A stretch of 64,000 nt of DNA from Bdellovibrionales bacterium (GCA_019637855.1 JAHBUX010000001.1:767337-831336); one strand, 5' to 3'; shown: positions 1-9,276, counted from the first letter of the stretch. The notes: a model not told the origin generated them from the letters alone. Made by a program: numbers and translations.

Positions 1-48
1 GACAGCATCCGCCCACAGACTGCGTCCTTTGTTAGCGATGCTCACCAT
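1..48 (-). CDS. ABC transporter permease, OppC/DppC type (N-terminal fragment)
   Basis: Only the first 16 codons lie in the window; the gene runs off the left edge. The start ATG overlaps the TGA stop of the upstream permease gene by one base (TGATG), which suggests translational coupling. The visible residues (MVSIANKGRSLWADAV) resemble the cytoplasmic N-terminus of the second permease of oligopeptide/dipeptide importers, where an S-L-W-x-D-A segment precedes the first membrane helix. The assignment rests mainly on its position after an OppB-type permease. Confidence 0.6.
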   Translation of the reverse strand, partial: MVSIANKGRSLWADAV

Positions 49-983
49 CAGCTCAACCTAATCTTGGGATCGACCAGTGCATACAACACATCACTGATCA
101 GTTGAAAGACCATGTAGGAGATCGCGCCGATCAGCACCATGGCCTTAATCACCGGAAAGTCGGCCTCTTGAATGGCTTGGTAAATCAGACCGCCAAGACC
201 GGGAATGCCGAAGAAGGACTCAATCAGGAGCGAGCCGGTGATCAAAAACGGAATTTGCAAAACCACGGCTGTGATAATCGGGACCATACCGTTTTTCAGC
301 ACGTGTTTGAGCAGGATCTTTGCATTCGAAAGACCCTTCGAACGGGCGGTGCGCACATAGTCTTGAAACATCTCTTCTACAAATACCGTCCGGAAAAACA
401 AAATGTCAGCGCCCAAAGACAGCGACACCATAATCAAAATGGGTAAAGTGGCGTACTGCCAGCGCCCGTCCCAGCTGGGGTCCCAGCCCGACACTGGAAA
501 CCATCCTAGCTTGTAAGCCAAAAAATACTGCCCGGCGAGAACGTAAACCACCGAGCTGATGGAAATCAGCCCCAGGCAAGTCACCATCGTGCCTTTGTCG
601 ATGGCTGTATTGCGCTTGGCCGCCAGTAGAAGCGAAAACGGGATCGTGATCAGCAACGAAAGCACAAAGGCCGGGAACGTCACACTCAAAGAGGGCCCGA
701 TGCCAGCCCAAATCAGGCCCGAGATCTCTTGGCGCGAGGACCACGAACGACCGAAGTCGAAGGTGGCCAACTGCTTCACCATGTGCAGGTACTGTTCGAG
801 AAGGGGTTTATCTAAACCCATCTGTTCGCGGATCTGCGCCAGACGTTCAGGTGTCGCATAACGGCCCGCCGCCTGCGCAGCCGGATCACCACCGGCAACG
901 TTGAACAGCAGAAAGGTGACGAGCGTGATCCCGAACAGAATGGGGATCATATACAGCATCCGTCGCGCGACGTATCTCCACAT
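48..983 (-). CDS. Oligopeptide/dipeptide ABC transporter permease, OppB/DppB type
   Basis: A 311-residue inner-membrane permease. The N-terminus (MWRYVARRMLYMIPILFGITLVTF) is the classical first helix of DppB/OppB permeases, followed by the G-x-D-P-A segment and the 'MGLDKPLLEQYL' periplasmic region. The EAA-type loop that docks the ATPase is visible near residues 205-225 (DYVRTARSKGLS). About six membrane helices can be seen, the usual number. The ATG lies one base inside the stop of the upstream binding-protein gene, and the stop overlaps the next permease start, so the three genes form one operon. Substrate class (peptides) follows from the family; exact specificity cannot be read from the sequence. 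Confidence 0.93.
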   Translation of the reverse strand: MWRYVARRMLYMIPILFGITLVTFLLFNVAGGDPAAQAAGRYATPERLAQIREQMGLDKPLLEQYLHMVKQLATFDFGRSWSSRQEISGLIWAGIGPSLSVTFPAFVLSLLITIPFSLLLAAKRNTAIDKGTMVTCLGLISISSVVYVLAGQYFLAYKLGWFPVSGWDPSWDGRWQYATLPILIMVSLSLGADILFFRTVFVEEMFQDYVRTARSKGLSNAKILLKHVLKNGMVPIITAVVLQIPFLITGSLLIESFFGIPGLGGLIYQAIQEADFPVIKAMVLIGAISYMVFQLISDVLYALVDPKIRLS

Positions 984-2755
984 TACAGTTTCGCCTTGAG
1001 CTCAGCCTTCTTGGCTTGATCGACGCGAATGTATTTGTAGCTGTTGCGAATAATATCATGGCGTTTCAAGTTGTTGATCCAGCCCTGATAGATGATGTCG
1101 TTTAAACGGTGTACTGTAGGAATCCAAGGCACGTCTTTGACGAACTGATCGCGCATCTTATGAAAAAGAGCGATGCGTGCAGGGCCGGGCGGGATTTTCT
1201 CCGACTGCTCAAACAAGGCGTCGAACTCTTTGCTGTTGTAGTTGGAGTTGTTGGGGCCCGGTGCGGCGCTCTTGCTATACAAGGTCTGCAGCATATTGCC
1301 CTGATCGGGATAGTCCGCGACCCACGCGATGCCGAACATCTGCGCCTTCTTCTGGTTCAGGCGCTCAATAAACTGGGGCCACGAGCTCGAGATGATGTTC
1401 ACCTGCACGCCAATCTTTTGAAACTGCTGCTGCACGTACTCGCCCATCTGACGATCGGTCGAGCTGCCCGAGATATTGTACTCGATCGCAGGCAAACCTT
1501 TGCCTTCAGGGTAGCCGGCCTTTTTCAGGTGCTCTTTGGCTTTCTCGACATTGAACTCTTTCCACGGATTCACGAACTTCGCATCGTAACCGTCGATGTC
1601 GGGAGAAAGCGGTGACATCGCGATGGTGGCGCGGTCGTTATAAAACTTTTTGCGCGCCGTCTGGCCATCGTAAGCCAGGGACAAAGCGCGACGCAGCTCC
1701 AGGTTTTTGCCCAAGAGCGGATCAGCCATATTGAAGCCGATATAAACGACCTCGAGTGATGGAAAGGTCCATAGCTTCATACCCTTCGACACCATTTCGG
1801 GTTTCAACTTGCCATCGGTGATGGTGTTGTCGAAGTTGTCCTTAGGAATTCCGCCGAAATCCAAAGCGCCTTTCATCAGGTTCAGCCAGCGTGGCTGAGC
1901 TTCGGGGATTTCGTGGAACACAAGCTTATCGGCAAAGGGGAGCGGCTTTCCAGCATCGGCCAACAAACCGGCCTCTTGATCGCCCGGCGCGCCTTCATTC
2001 GGGTAGGTGCCACCGTGCCAATTGGGATTGCGCACCAATGTGACTTTGTTGCCGCGAATCCAACTCTCAAATTTATATGGCCCGGTGCCGACCGGGTGGT
2101 TCATAAACTCTTCGCCGTACTTGTCGACGGCCTCTTTGGGCACGACGGAGGCAAAGGGCATCGCCAACACATTGTTGAGTTGGTAAAACGGTTTGGCCAG
2201 TTTGATGACGATTGTGTAGTCGTCGGGCGCTTGCAAACCTGAGATCGGAGCGTTGAACGCCTCGTTCACCTCTTCGGGTTTGCCGCCTTTGGCAAGTTTG
2301 GCATTCCAATCGTTGATGCCTTCAATCTTGCCGTCGAAGATCCACCAGCCTTCGCCTTTGTTGCGCGGATCCGCGATGCGCTTCCATGAATAGATGAAGT
2401 CTTGCGCTTTCACCTCACGGCCCTTCCCGTCGGGGAAGACCTCTGAGTCTTGGAAGCGAATGCCTTTTTTGATTTTGATCGTGTACGTACGGCCGTCTTT
2501 TGAAACGGTCGGCATGGCTTCAGCCAAGAGCGGTTGTAAAACCACCGGGCGTTTAAGGTAATGGTACTCAAACAGCGTTTCGAAAATGTTGGGGATGATC
2601 TCGTTGGCCGAGGTTTCGGAACCTTGTTCCGGATCGAGCGCTTTTAAGTTTGTGCGCAGTCCGTAGTTGATGGTGTTGTCGTTTTCGGGGGCTTTCTTTG
2701 TACACGCCGCCAACGCTAACGAAGTAGCTAGAATCACAAAAATATTTTTGAACAT
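983..2755 (-). CDS. Peptide ABC transporter substrate-binding lipoprotein (OppA/DppA family)
   Basis: A 590-residue periplasmic binding protein of the SBP_bac_5 type. It begins with a lipoprotein signal peptide ending in the lipobox LAAC (Cys18). Family hallmarks follow: 'LDPEQGSETSA' near the N-terminus, 'YTIKIKKGIRFQD', 'VGTGPYKFE' and 'RRALSLAYD'. It is expected to deliver oligopeptides to the permeases encoded just downstream. The SD (GGAGG) before the ATG lies within a short GGGCC/GGCCC inverted repeat at 2758-2775, so initiation could be structure-sensitive. A HAD phosphatase gene lies upstream on the same strand, with a 74-base gap. Confidence 0.92.
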   Translation of the reverse strand: MFKNIFVILATSLALAACTKKAPENDNTINYGLRTNLKALDPEQGSETSANEIIPNIFETLFEYHYLKRPVVLQPLLAEAMPTVSKDGRTYTIKIKKGIRFQDSEVFPDGKGREVKAQDFIYSWKRIADPRNKGEGWWIFDGKIEGINDWNAKLAKGGKPEEVNEAFNAPISGLQAPDDYTIVIKLAKPFYQLNNVLAMPFASVVPKEAVDKYGEEFMNHPVGTGPYKFESWIRGNKVTLVRNPNWHGGTYPNEGAPGDQEAGLLADAGKPLPFADKLVFHEIPEAQPRWLNLMKGALDFGGIPKDNFDNTITDGKLKPEMVSKGMKLWTFPSLEVVYIGFNMADPLLGKNLELRRALSLAYDGQTARKKFYNDRATIAMSPLSPDIDGYDAKFVNPWKEFNVEKAKEHLKKAGYPEGKGLPAIEYNISGSSTDRQMGEYVQQQFQKIGVQVNIISSSWPQFIERLNQKKAQMFGIAWVADYPDQGNMLQTLYSKSAAPGPNNSNYNSKEFDALFEQSEKIPPGPARIALFHKMRDQFVKDVPWIPTVHRLNDIIYQGWINNLKRHDIIRNSYKYIRVDQAKKAELKAKL

Positions 2756-2829
2756 GAGGGCCTCCTCAAAGGCCCTTGTTGTGTAGCGTTAGTGGCCTTG
2801 GGAAGTCAAAAGAAGGCCTATTGGATGCG

Positions 2830-3489
2830 CTATGTTATCGAGGCGATCAAGCCTTTCAAGTCGTTGAAGGAACGCAGCGTTTTCCAGGCCCCGAGCTGCA
2901 TTAAGAAATCGCTCGGCGTGTAACCAAATTCAACTGCAGCACAGAGGCTGCCGACATTTTTAGCCCCCTCCACATCGGGAATGCCGTCACCCACAATCAG
3001 AGTCTGTTCCGGAGTCACGCCGGCCCTGTGCATGGCCCGTAAAAAAGGTTCTGGGTGCGGTTTCATTTTGGGCAGGGTATCGCCGCCCACGATGTCGACC
3101 CAGGGCAAATGAAGAATGTTCAGCTGTTCGAGAATAGGCGTAATAAAACGCGAGCGTTTATTCGACACGATGGCGATGGAGCGATCCCAGGAATGCAGGA
3201 ACTCTTCGGCGCCGTCGTAGAGTACGGGCGTCTTTAAGAACTCCTTCTCATAGGACTCGGTGAATTGAGTGTAGATTTCGGTCTGCTTTTTCTCACTTAG
3301 GTTTTTATCGGGGTAGATGTCGGTGAGTAAGCGTTTTAGCCCCATACCGATTTCGCTACGAATGCGAGCTTCCGACAACGGCTCAAAGCCTTTGGAAGTG
3401 AGGTAGTTGTTGGTGGCCCGTACGATATCGGGAGCGGTGTCGACAAGCGTACCGTCGAAATCAAAGATAACCAGTTCGATTCGAGACAT
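2830..3489 (-). CDS. HAD-superfamily phosphatase, phosphoglycolate phosphatase-like
   Basis: A 219-residue HAD hydrolase with all four motifs: I 'VIFDFDGTLVDT' (nucleophile Asp9, acid Asp11), II 'AIVSNK', III the lysine in 'KPHPEPF', and IV 'VGDGIPDVEGAKN'. The helical cap between motifs I and II is of the Gph/PGMB type. Likely substrates are small phosphate esters such as 2-phosphoglycolate; the sequence does not fix this. The gene is divergent from the methyltransferase gene at 3527, with a 37-base shared promoter region, and precedes the peptide transporter operon on the same strand. Confidence 0.85.
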   Translation of the reverse strand: MSRIELVIFDFDGTLVDTAPDIVRATNNYLTSKGFEPLSEARIRSEIGMGLKRLLTDIYPDKNLSEKKQTEIYTQFTESYEKEFLKTPVLYDGAEEFLHSWDRSIAIVSNKRSRFITPILEQLNILHLPWVDIVGGDTLPKMKPHPEPFLRAMHRAGVTPEQTLIVGDGIPDVEGAKNVGSLCAAVEFGYTPSDFLMQLGAWKTLRSFNDLKGLIASIT

Positions 3490-3526
3490 CCTTGAGTTTT
3501 ACCATTTTCTTGCTAGATTGCGAGCC

Positions 3527-4180
3527 ATGCGCGTCGGAAATGATGAAGAAAAATATTTGAACGAAGTCTTTGGTTTGTCAGATGCCGATCTCTTGGCCGT
3601 CAAAGCGGAACTCGAGCGCGCGCAGCTGAATTTTATGTCCATCTCTACGCATGAAGCGCGGATGCTGCAGTTTCTGATTCGATTGTCGGGAGCGCGCAAG
3701 GTGGTCGAAGTCGGAACGCTGTTTGGCTTTTCGGCTCTGGCCATGGCCAAAGCGCTTCCCTCTGATGGGCGCGTTTTTACCTTGGACAATAACCGCACCA
3801 ATTGGGAAGTGGCGCAAAAGGGTTTTCAAGCCGCGTCTGAGGGCCGCAAGATCACCTCTCTTTGTGGTGAAGGTCAGGCCCTCTTGGCGGAGATTGAAAA
3901 AGAAGGTCCGTTTGATATGTGTTTCATCGACGCCAACAAGGGTGGCTACTGCGGCTACCTAGATTGGGCTGAGAAGAATGTGCGCCAAGGTGGATTGATC
4001 GTCGGTGACAACACTTTCTTGTGGGGCGGTGTCTACGGTCAACCGCGTGATCGCGATATCGGTCCGAATCAAATCCGCGTGATGAAAGAATTCAACCAGC
4101 GCTTGGCCGATCCGAGCCGTTACAACTCGACGATGATTCCCACCAGCGAAGGCCTTACGGTCGGGCAAAAACTATTTTAG
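3527..4180 (+). CDS. SAM-dependent O-methyltransferase (CCoAOMT-like, class I)
   Basis: A 217-residue methyltransferase of the caffeoyl-CoA/catechol O-methyltransferase family. The SAM motif I is 'VVEVGTLFGFSALAMA', followed by the acidic ribose-binding 'FTLDNN' and the metal-site segment 'FDMCFIDANKGGYCGYLDWAEKN', with 'GGLIVGDNTFLWGG' further on. The ATG at 3527 fits the family length; the frame is open upstream to 3407, but that part antisenses the HAD gene and lacks similarity. The 3' end overlaps the converging hydrolase gene by 26 bases. The acceptor substrate is unknown; related bacterial enzymes methylate catechols and other diols in a Mg-dependent manner. Confidence 0.87.
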   Translation: MRVGNDEEKYLNEVFGLSDADLLAVKAELERAQLNFMSISTHEARMLQFLIRLSGARKVVEVGTLFGFSALAMAKALPSDGRVFTLDNNRTNWEVAQKGFQAASEGRKITSLCGEGQALLAEIEKEGPFDMCFIDANKGGYCGYLDWAEKNVRQGGLIVGDNTFLWGGVYGQPRDRDIGPNQIRVMKEFNQRLADPSRYNSTMIPTSEGLTVGQKLF

Positions 4181-4892
4181 AAGCTAGAAACTCGTGCACG
4201 CGATGGGTGTAGATTTTTGGCGCTACACTCAGCCCATCCAAATGTCCGCGGCTTTCAATGGTCAGCCGTTCGGGTTGAAGCTCTGGTCCTCCAAGGGCGA
4301 AGAACTTATCAATCGCGCGCATGGGCACCAGGGGATCCTGCGTGTTGCGAATACTTAAAATCGGGAGGGGTTGCATAAGGGCCAAGTTGCGGCGTACCCA
4401 GCTGTCGTAGCGCCAACCGCCGGCCGCAAAGAAGTTCCGGCTGGTGGCGAAGAAACGTGGAATTGGGTGGCCGATTTTAAAATGGGTGAGCAGATTCCAA
4501 TAGCAGCGCCAGATCTCGCTGAACGGGCCACCGTCACAGATCCATGCCTTCACATCCTCACGTGGGGCCCGTGCCAAAAGTGTGGGTACACTGACCGAAG
4601 GAAATGAAAAGCTATACAGAATCTTCGGTCCTTCGACTGCATCTAGTACGGCGCCTAGCTCGTCAGCCCAGATGGGGATGGAAGCATCACGCAGACGGGG
4701 GGTCAGGTTAAACGAAAAACTATTGAAGCCCATCGCCAACACCATGTCCTGATGCTGGCGGGAAGAGTCGCGGTTACCCGCGTACTGATGAACAAAAACA
4801 ACGGTTGCAGGACTGGCGGTTTTAGCTTCGCGAAAGAGGCCGTTGCCCGGCCACTCGCTTACTTGCCGCCGGCCGGCCACAGACCGCGCCAC
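4155..4892 (-). CDS. Alpha/beta-hydrolase-like protein, GTG start overlapping aceE
   Basis: A 245-residue cytoplasmic protein with an alpha/beta-hydrolase layout: first strand 'TVVFVHQYAGN' (oxyanion-hole region), a putative nucleophile segment 'YSFSFPS' near residue 95, a candidate acid 'NTQDPLVP' and a candidate histidine 'SRGHLDG'. The nucleophile elbow lacks the usual G-x-S-x-G glycines, so activity is uncertain. The best start is GTG at 4892, 34 bases inside the upstream E1 gene (another GTG exists at 4880). No strong SD is seen, consistent with translation coupled to aceE. Function unknown. Confidence 0.72.
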   Translation of the reverse strand: MARSVAGRRQVSEWPGNGLFREAKTASPATVVFVHQYAGNRDSSRQHQDMVLAMGFNSFSFNLTPRLRDASIPIWADELGAVLDAVEGPKILYSFSFPSVSVPTLLARAPREDVKAWICDGGPFSEIWRCYWNLLTHFKIGHPIPRFFATSRNFFAAGGWRYDSWVRRNLALMQPLPILSIRNTQDPLVPMRAIDKFFALGGPELQPERLTIESRGHLDGLSVAPKIYTHRVHEFLASKIVFARP

Positions 4893-7663
4893 TCGTCACT
4901 GGGGCGATTACCGCTCGTACTGCTGGCGCGCGGGCTCTCACCGGGAAGCACGATGTTCTCCAGGGCGGTTTCTGCCAAAACCCGGCCGCAGGCTTCCAGA
5001 ACAGAATCGGCGTCGATATGGTGGTAACGGTACACATCACTTGGACGGCCGCACTTCGAGTGTTTGCGTACAGCCAAAGTCTCTTGGCGCACGCCGATCA
5101 GCGAACCGATGTTATCGAGCAGACCGATTTCACCGTCATGCACGCTCACTACCGGAATCCGACGACCTGCTAGAGTGCGGAGTTCACCGGCGTCGTTGGC
5201 GTCGACGCTCTTTAAGAACAGATCGGCGTTGATGCCGAGCTTCTGACGCAACTGATGGTAGTCGTTCTCGTGCGCCAGGTTGCCGAGTAGGAGATCCGGC
5301 GAGGTGACCACGATCACATTGGCGTAAATGCCCTTCTCCAGAAGGGCGCGTGAAGCTTTGATGGCTTCGGTCGCAGGCGAACCCATGGCAAAAACGTTGA
5401 TCACGTTGTCGCCAGGTTCGTAACCCGCATATCCGCGATAGTCGATCAGATAGTAGCCGCCGGCCAAAACATCCTCGCGCACTTGTTCAAGGATTTGCGC
5501 TTCATCTAGAGCCGGGATCGAGGACTCGTCTGTACCACCGGCCACCTCTACACCTTGTGGCGCAAGTTTGATCGATTCGTCCCAGCCGGCCTTGTAACGG
5601 GCTTGGGTTTTCAACAGTCCCATAAACATCTTCTGATCCACACCACGGGTCACACCCCGAATAACCACACCATTGCGATCGTGATCATCGAAAGTGAGGA
5701 TGCGCTTCAAGGCGTCGCTGAAAATCCAGTCGAGTTCTTGTACAAACAGCGGCTCCCAAGTGATCTGGCCGGGAATTTGGAAGTCTGACTTCCAGCCGTG
5801 CTGCGCACCTTCAGGCGACAGAGTCACACCGGATGGCGTACCCACCAAAATAAATGAAGAGCGCCAATACAGGTTATAGAACAGCTGATCGTGCGCACGT
5901 TTGATAAAAAAGTCGTACACCGTCATCAGAGGAATCAGCGGAATGCCCAGCGTGTCGCGGATCTTGCCGAACGATCCCACGCAAGACATCACGTTGGCTT
6001 CAGCGATATCGAAACGCAAGAAACGATCCGAGACCTCTTCGCCGCTCACTAGATCCGGCACGGAGCGATCTTTCACGCCCATGCGCGTCTCTTCGTCTTC
6101 GAAATTGTCGGGACCGTAGATCTTGCCGTCCATGGACGGATTTAAGTTGGTCGAGGTGCCCACATCAGGCGCCATTGAAATCAACATTTCGGCCGCGAGT
6201 TTAAAGCGCTTTTCGCTCTCCGTGAGCGGCTTTTGTTTGTCCTTCAGCTTTTTCTCATCCAGGGGGGTGTTGGCCAAACGCGTGAGCTTGGCGGTCAATT
6301 GACCCAGCATCCACTGCGTGTGCGGGTAATTGGCCATTTTAAAGTTGATGTCCATGCTGTCACTCAAGCCGCCGAGTTCGTTGGCCATCTGAGTGAAGTA
6401 AGATTTGTTTTTCTCTTTCAGCGCCTGTTGCCCGCGCATGTCGGAGAGGATCTTTTCACCGCGCGCTTTCATAAACTTGCCTTCGGGCGACTTGTCGTCG
6501 AAGCGAGCAAAGTCCACGCCTTCCGGGATGCCGGCCTTGGCGGCCAGCTCTTTCAGTTCGGCCTCGTCGGGAATGGCCGAATGGTTGCCCGGGTTGGCTG
6601 CCATCTTCAGCCCCCAACCTTTGATCGTATGTGCGATCACCATGGTCGGCCGCTCGGTTTCCAAACGTGAAGCTTCGTAAGCTTGAATCAGAGTTTCGAA
6701 ATCGTGACCGCCAAAATCATGCACGGCCGTGCGCAATTCCTCAGCGCCGAGGCCTTTCAAAAATTTCTCTAGCTTCGGGGCGTGCTCAAGCAAGTAGGCG
6801 CGCAGAGCTTTGTCATCGGGCAATAGCAACATCACCTGTAGCTCATAGTCAGACAACAGACCTTCAAAGACCTCCAGGAACAGTTGGCCGCCGTCTTTTT
6901 TAGCGAGCTTCAAACGTTTCTGACCGTGACGGGCGTGCACCACATGCCAGCCATTGGCTTCCATCATGCGCTCAATGCGCACGTCATCGTTGCCCTGAAA
7001 GGCTTTTTTATTGGTGATACGAAAACCGTCCAAGCTTTGGCGGTTGAAATCCAAAATCCATGTGAGGTTGCCGACCTGACGTTCACCCAAATCCGGAATG
7101 GCTTCCGACAAAGAGCCTTCGCGGAATTCCGAATCACCCATGATCGACCAAAAATGCGCGCCTTTCGGAACCTCAAAACCATGGCGCTCAGCATAGTTGT
7201 AGGCCAAGGCCATATAGCCCGCGTTGACTGGAGGAATGCCGACAGTTCCCGACGGATAGAAGTTGTGATTATCGGGATCGTAGGCGGAATGGTACGATTG
7301 AAACACAGGTTCGCCATCGGTCGGGAAGGCCCGCAACGAACGCATAGCATGATTGCACTGATCCAAAGTCAGACGGTTCAAATCCTTGTCGACCAGAACA
7401 TCCATCAGATAGTTGTAGGCATGATCGGCCGGTGAAGCGTGCGGCTTGTTGGCGATCCAGTCGTAGCCGGACTTCATCACCATGTGCAGAGCACCTAAGA
7501 TGTGCAACGCACTCGAGCTTGCGGAGGAGTGTCCGCCGATTTTAGGGTCGCCCTTTTCCACATTGCCACGGGTATTTGCCGTGTAGATCATTTTGTTGGC
7601 CAGATAGTGGGCCCGGCGTGCGATCGAGTTTAAAACGTTAAAGTCCAACTGAGTCTTGGACAT
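4859..7663 (-). CDS. aceE: Pyruvate dehydrogenase E1 component, homodimeric AceE type
   Basis: A 934-residue thiamine-diphosphate enzyme that decarboxylates pyruvate and transfers the acetyl group to lipoyl-E2. Visible features are 'GGHSSASSSA' (residues 43-52), 'PSGTVGIPPVNAGY', the ThDP-binding stretch beginning GDSE at 176 and ending D-F-N at 207, 'IAHTIKGWGL', and a C-terminal transketolase-like domain ('NVFAMGSPATEAIKAS', 'RYHHIDADSVL'). The ThDP motif starts GDS rather than the usual GDG, a minor oddity. SD GGGAGAG precedes the ATG. It is the third gene of a TonB-like / nucleotidyltransferase / aceE / hydrolase run, while its partners E2 and E3 are encoded at 24.8-27.7 kb on the other strand. 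Confidence 0.87.
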   Translation of the reverse strand: MSKTQLDFNVLNSIARRAHYLANKMIYTANTRGNVEKGDPKIGGHSSASSSALHILGALHMVMKSGYDWIANKPHASPADHAYNYLMDVLVDKDLNRLTLDQCNHAMRSLRAFPTDGEPVFQSYHSAYDPDNHNFYPSGTVGIPPVNAGYMALAYNYAERHGFEVPKGAHFWSIMGDSEFREGSLSEAIPDLGERQVGNLTWILDFNRQSLDGFRITNKKAFQGNDDVRIERMMEANGWHVVHARHGQKRLKLAKKDGGQLFLEVFEGLLSDYELQVMLLLPDDKALRAYLLEHAPKLEKFLKGLGAEELRTAVHDFGGHDFETLIQAYEASRLETERPTMVIAHTIKGWGLKMAANPGNHSAIPDEAELKELAAKAGIPEGVDFARFDDKSPEGKFMKARGEKILSDMRGQQALKEKNKSYFTQMANELGGLSDSMDINFKMANYPHTQWMLGQLTAKLTRLANTPLDEKKLKDKQKPLTESEKRFKLAAEMLISMAPDVGTSTNLNPSMDGKIYGPDNFEDEETRMGVKDRSVPDLVSGEEVSDRFLRFDIAEANVMSCVGSFGKIRDTLGIPLIPLMTVYDFFIKRAHDQLFYNLYWRSSFILVGTPSGVTLSPEGAQHGWKSDFQIPGQITWEPLFVQELDWIFSDALKRILTFDDHDRNGVVIRGVTRGVDQKMFMGLLKTQARYKAGWDESIKLAPQGVEVAGGTDESSIPALDEAQILEQVREDVLAGGYYLIDYRGYAGYEPGDNVINVFAMGSPATEAIKASRALLEKGIYANVIVVTSPDLLLGNLAHENDYHQLRQKLGINADLFLKSVDANDAGELRTLAGRRIPVVSVHDGEIGLLDNIGSLIGVRQETLAVRKHSKCGRPSDVYRYHHIDADSVLEACGRVLAETALENIVLPGESPRASSTSGNRPSDEWRGLWPAGGK

Positions 7664-7698
7664 AATCTCTCCCTATAAGTGTTTTCAAACGCTTGAAT

Positions 7699-8271
7699 CT
7701 ATGCGGGGTTGGCCGAGGACGCAAGAGTGGACTCGGCTGGATATATAAGATGTAGGTAGTTCAGCCGCGTATCGGCGAGGGACTTTAAATCGGGGAGTTC
7801 GCGCAAATGACCGCCGCCCAAGCGGGTGGCCAAGAGGGGAAATCCATAGTGCAGCGGTGTACCCTGTGCGTCACGGACTTGCACCAGGTTGAGTCCGCGC
7901 TCGAACGCGTAGTGGCGGTAGCGATCCTTTATGAACTCCCAAATTTCCGTAGGTGGCAAGGTCAGCTCTAGGGGTTGAATATAGACCGCTTGTTTTTCAC
8001 AGACGGCGAGCCCGGCTTTGATGTTGGTCATCAGGCTCACGTCACTGCCGTTGGTGTCGAACACCAGCTCAGTGCTTAAGATCGTGCGGCAGTGGCGTAA
8101 AAGATCGTCCGCTTGATCACCGGCCAAAACGCAGACCACCTGATGACCGAGCACCTGCAGTTCACGAATGCGGCGATCCAGCAAGGTGCGGCCGCTGTCG
8201 TCGCGTTGAAGACCGAGAGGTGTTTCACCGTCAGTGCAGGTGCGATAGCCGCACAGAAGGAGTGTCTTCAT
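7699..8271 (-). CDS. Nucleotidyltransferase-like protein (MobA/GlmU N-terminal fold)
   Basis: A 190-residue protein. Its N-terminus 'MKTLLLCGYRT' followed by 'TLLDRRIRELQVLG' resembles the start of MobA/GlmU/IspD-type nucleotidyltransferases, which open with a hydrophobic strand, L-x-G-x-x-R and a K/R-P-x-x turn. The usual lysine after the glycine-rich loop is not evident and the second metal-binding Asp is unclear, so it may be divergent or inactive. Its ATG overlaps the stop of the TonB-like gene by four bases (ATGA), and aceE follows after 35 bases. No substrate can be proposed. Confidence 0.6.
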   Translation of the reverse strand: MKTLLLCGYRTCTDGETPLGLQRDDSGRTLLDRRIRELQVLGHQVVCVLAGDQADDLLRHCRTILSTELVFDTNGSDVSLMTNIKAGLAVCEKQAVYIQPLELTLPPTEIWEFIKDRYRHYAFERGLNLVQVRDAQGTPLHYGFPLLATRLGGGHLRELPDLKSLADTRLNYLHLIYPAESTLASSANPA

Positions 8272-9173
8272 GCTTCCAACACGAAATCCCAGCGGATTTT
8301 GATCGTGCCGTCGGGTTCCACCATGCCCTTAGGCGGATTGGGAAAGGGGGCGGCATTGCGGAAGGCTTCAACGGCGGCGTTGTCCAAATCAATCACTCCG
8401 CTTTGAGTCAGCACTTCGACTTTGATCAACTCGCCCTCTTTGTTCAATGTCACCAGAACCTGTGTCACACGATCTTTAGCCGACGCGATCGTGCGCCCCT
8501 GACGGTAGATGATCTTTACTTTCTCGCGCACGTTGGGTTCCCAATGGTGGCGTAAAGCTTCTTTGATGCGATTGTAGTATGTGTAGTAGACGAACTCGCG
8601 CGTGCTCAGCAGCGTCTGTAGGCCGCTCTGCACGTCTTTCAGGTAGTCATCAGTGGCGGAAGGATTGCCGTTTTCGTCGAGCTTCGGGCCCTCTTGGCCG
8701 GGGTCCATGGAAAACTTGGGAGTAAGATCTTTGAGTTCGGGAAGATCGCCCATGTCGTCGGGGGTTTTCTCTGCGATCTGTTTCTTGTCTTTCTTGCCGG
8801 TCTTCGAGCCTTCAGTTTTGGTCGAGCCTTGAGCGGTGTTGTTGAACTTGCCCGAGTTTTCCGCGCGTGTTTGTTTGATCACCTTTTGGTTGAAGGCGCT
8901 TAAGAAACGCGAGTCCTTGTCGACTTCCTCGTTGATCTGTTTCAATTGCTCAACAATCTGATCGCGTGAAACGGCAGGCTGCTTCTGACGTTTGAGGGCG
9001 CGTTTGTCACTCGGCGGAATGAGTTCTTCAGGGCTTTTGAATTCGATTTCGACGCGTTCAATTGGGGGCGGGCCTTGCACGCGCGAGAGCGTGAACACCA
9101 GGACGACGGAAAGGTGGATAAACAGCGACAGCAGTATAAAAATCGCTGTCGGTTTTTTAAGCTTCCGGATCAT
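8268..9173 (-). CDS. TonB-like energy-transducer protein
   Basis: A 301-residue protein with a short basic cytoplasmic N-terminus, one membrane helix (about residues 9-28, 'TAIFILLSLFIHLSVVLVFTL'), a long charged periplasmic linker rich in K/E/Q/G, and a C-terminal TonB domain ('KIIYRQGRTIASAKDRVTQ', 'LDNAAVEAFRNAAPFPNPP'). This is the layout of TonB/TolA proteins that transmit inner-membrane proton-motive energy to the envelope. The ATG at 9173 has GAGG six bases upstream; an in-frame GTG at 9191 would place that SD inside the gene. ExbB/ExbD-type partners are encoded at 28.9-30.0 kb. The outer-membrane client is unknown. Confidence 0.82.
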   Translation of the reverse strand: MIRKLKKPTAIFILLSLFIHLSVVLVFTLSRVQGPPPIERVEIEFKSPEELIPPSDKRALKRQKQPAVSRDQIVEQLKQINEEVDKDSRFLSAFNQKVIKQTRAENSGKFNNTAQGSTKTEGSKTGKKDKKQIAEKTPDDMGDLPELKDLTPKFSMDPGQEGPKLDENGNPSATDDYLKDVQSGLQTLLSTREFVYYTYYNRIKEALRHHWEPNVREKVKIIYRQGRTIASAKDRVTQVLVTLNKEGELIKVEVLTQSGVIDLDNAAVEAFRNAAPFPNPPKGMVEPDGTIKIRWDFVLEA

Positions 9174-9276
9174 CCTTAACCTCGAATCCACGTAGATATT
9201 TATCGGCGCGGACTTGCAGGCTCTTAAGTCTACGTTTCACTCGACAGTCGCAGTTTGGACGTGTCAAACTGACCGT

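Noticed and set aside
1109-1615. A 168-codon plus-strand frame inside the peptide-binding protein gene
   Set aside because: Antisense shadow of a clear family member; no start signal or recognisable domain.
2758-2775. GGGCC/GGCCC repeat around the oppA SD as a regulatory switch
   Set aside because: Only five base pairs, with the SD mostly in the loop; too weak to report separately.
3407-3526. Extension of the O-methyltransferase to an upstream start
   Set aside because: The extra part lies antisense over the HAD gene's motif I and lacks methyltransferase similarity.
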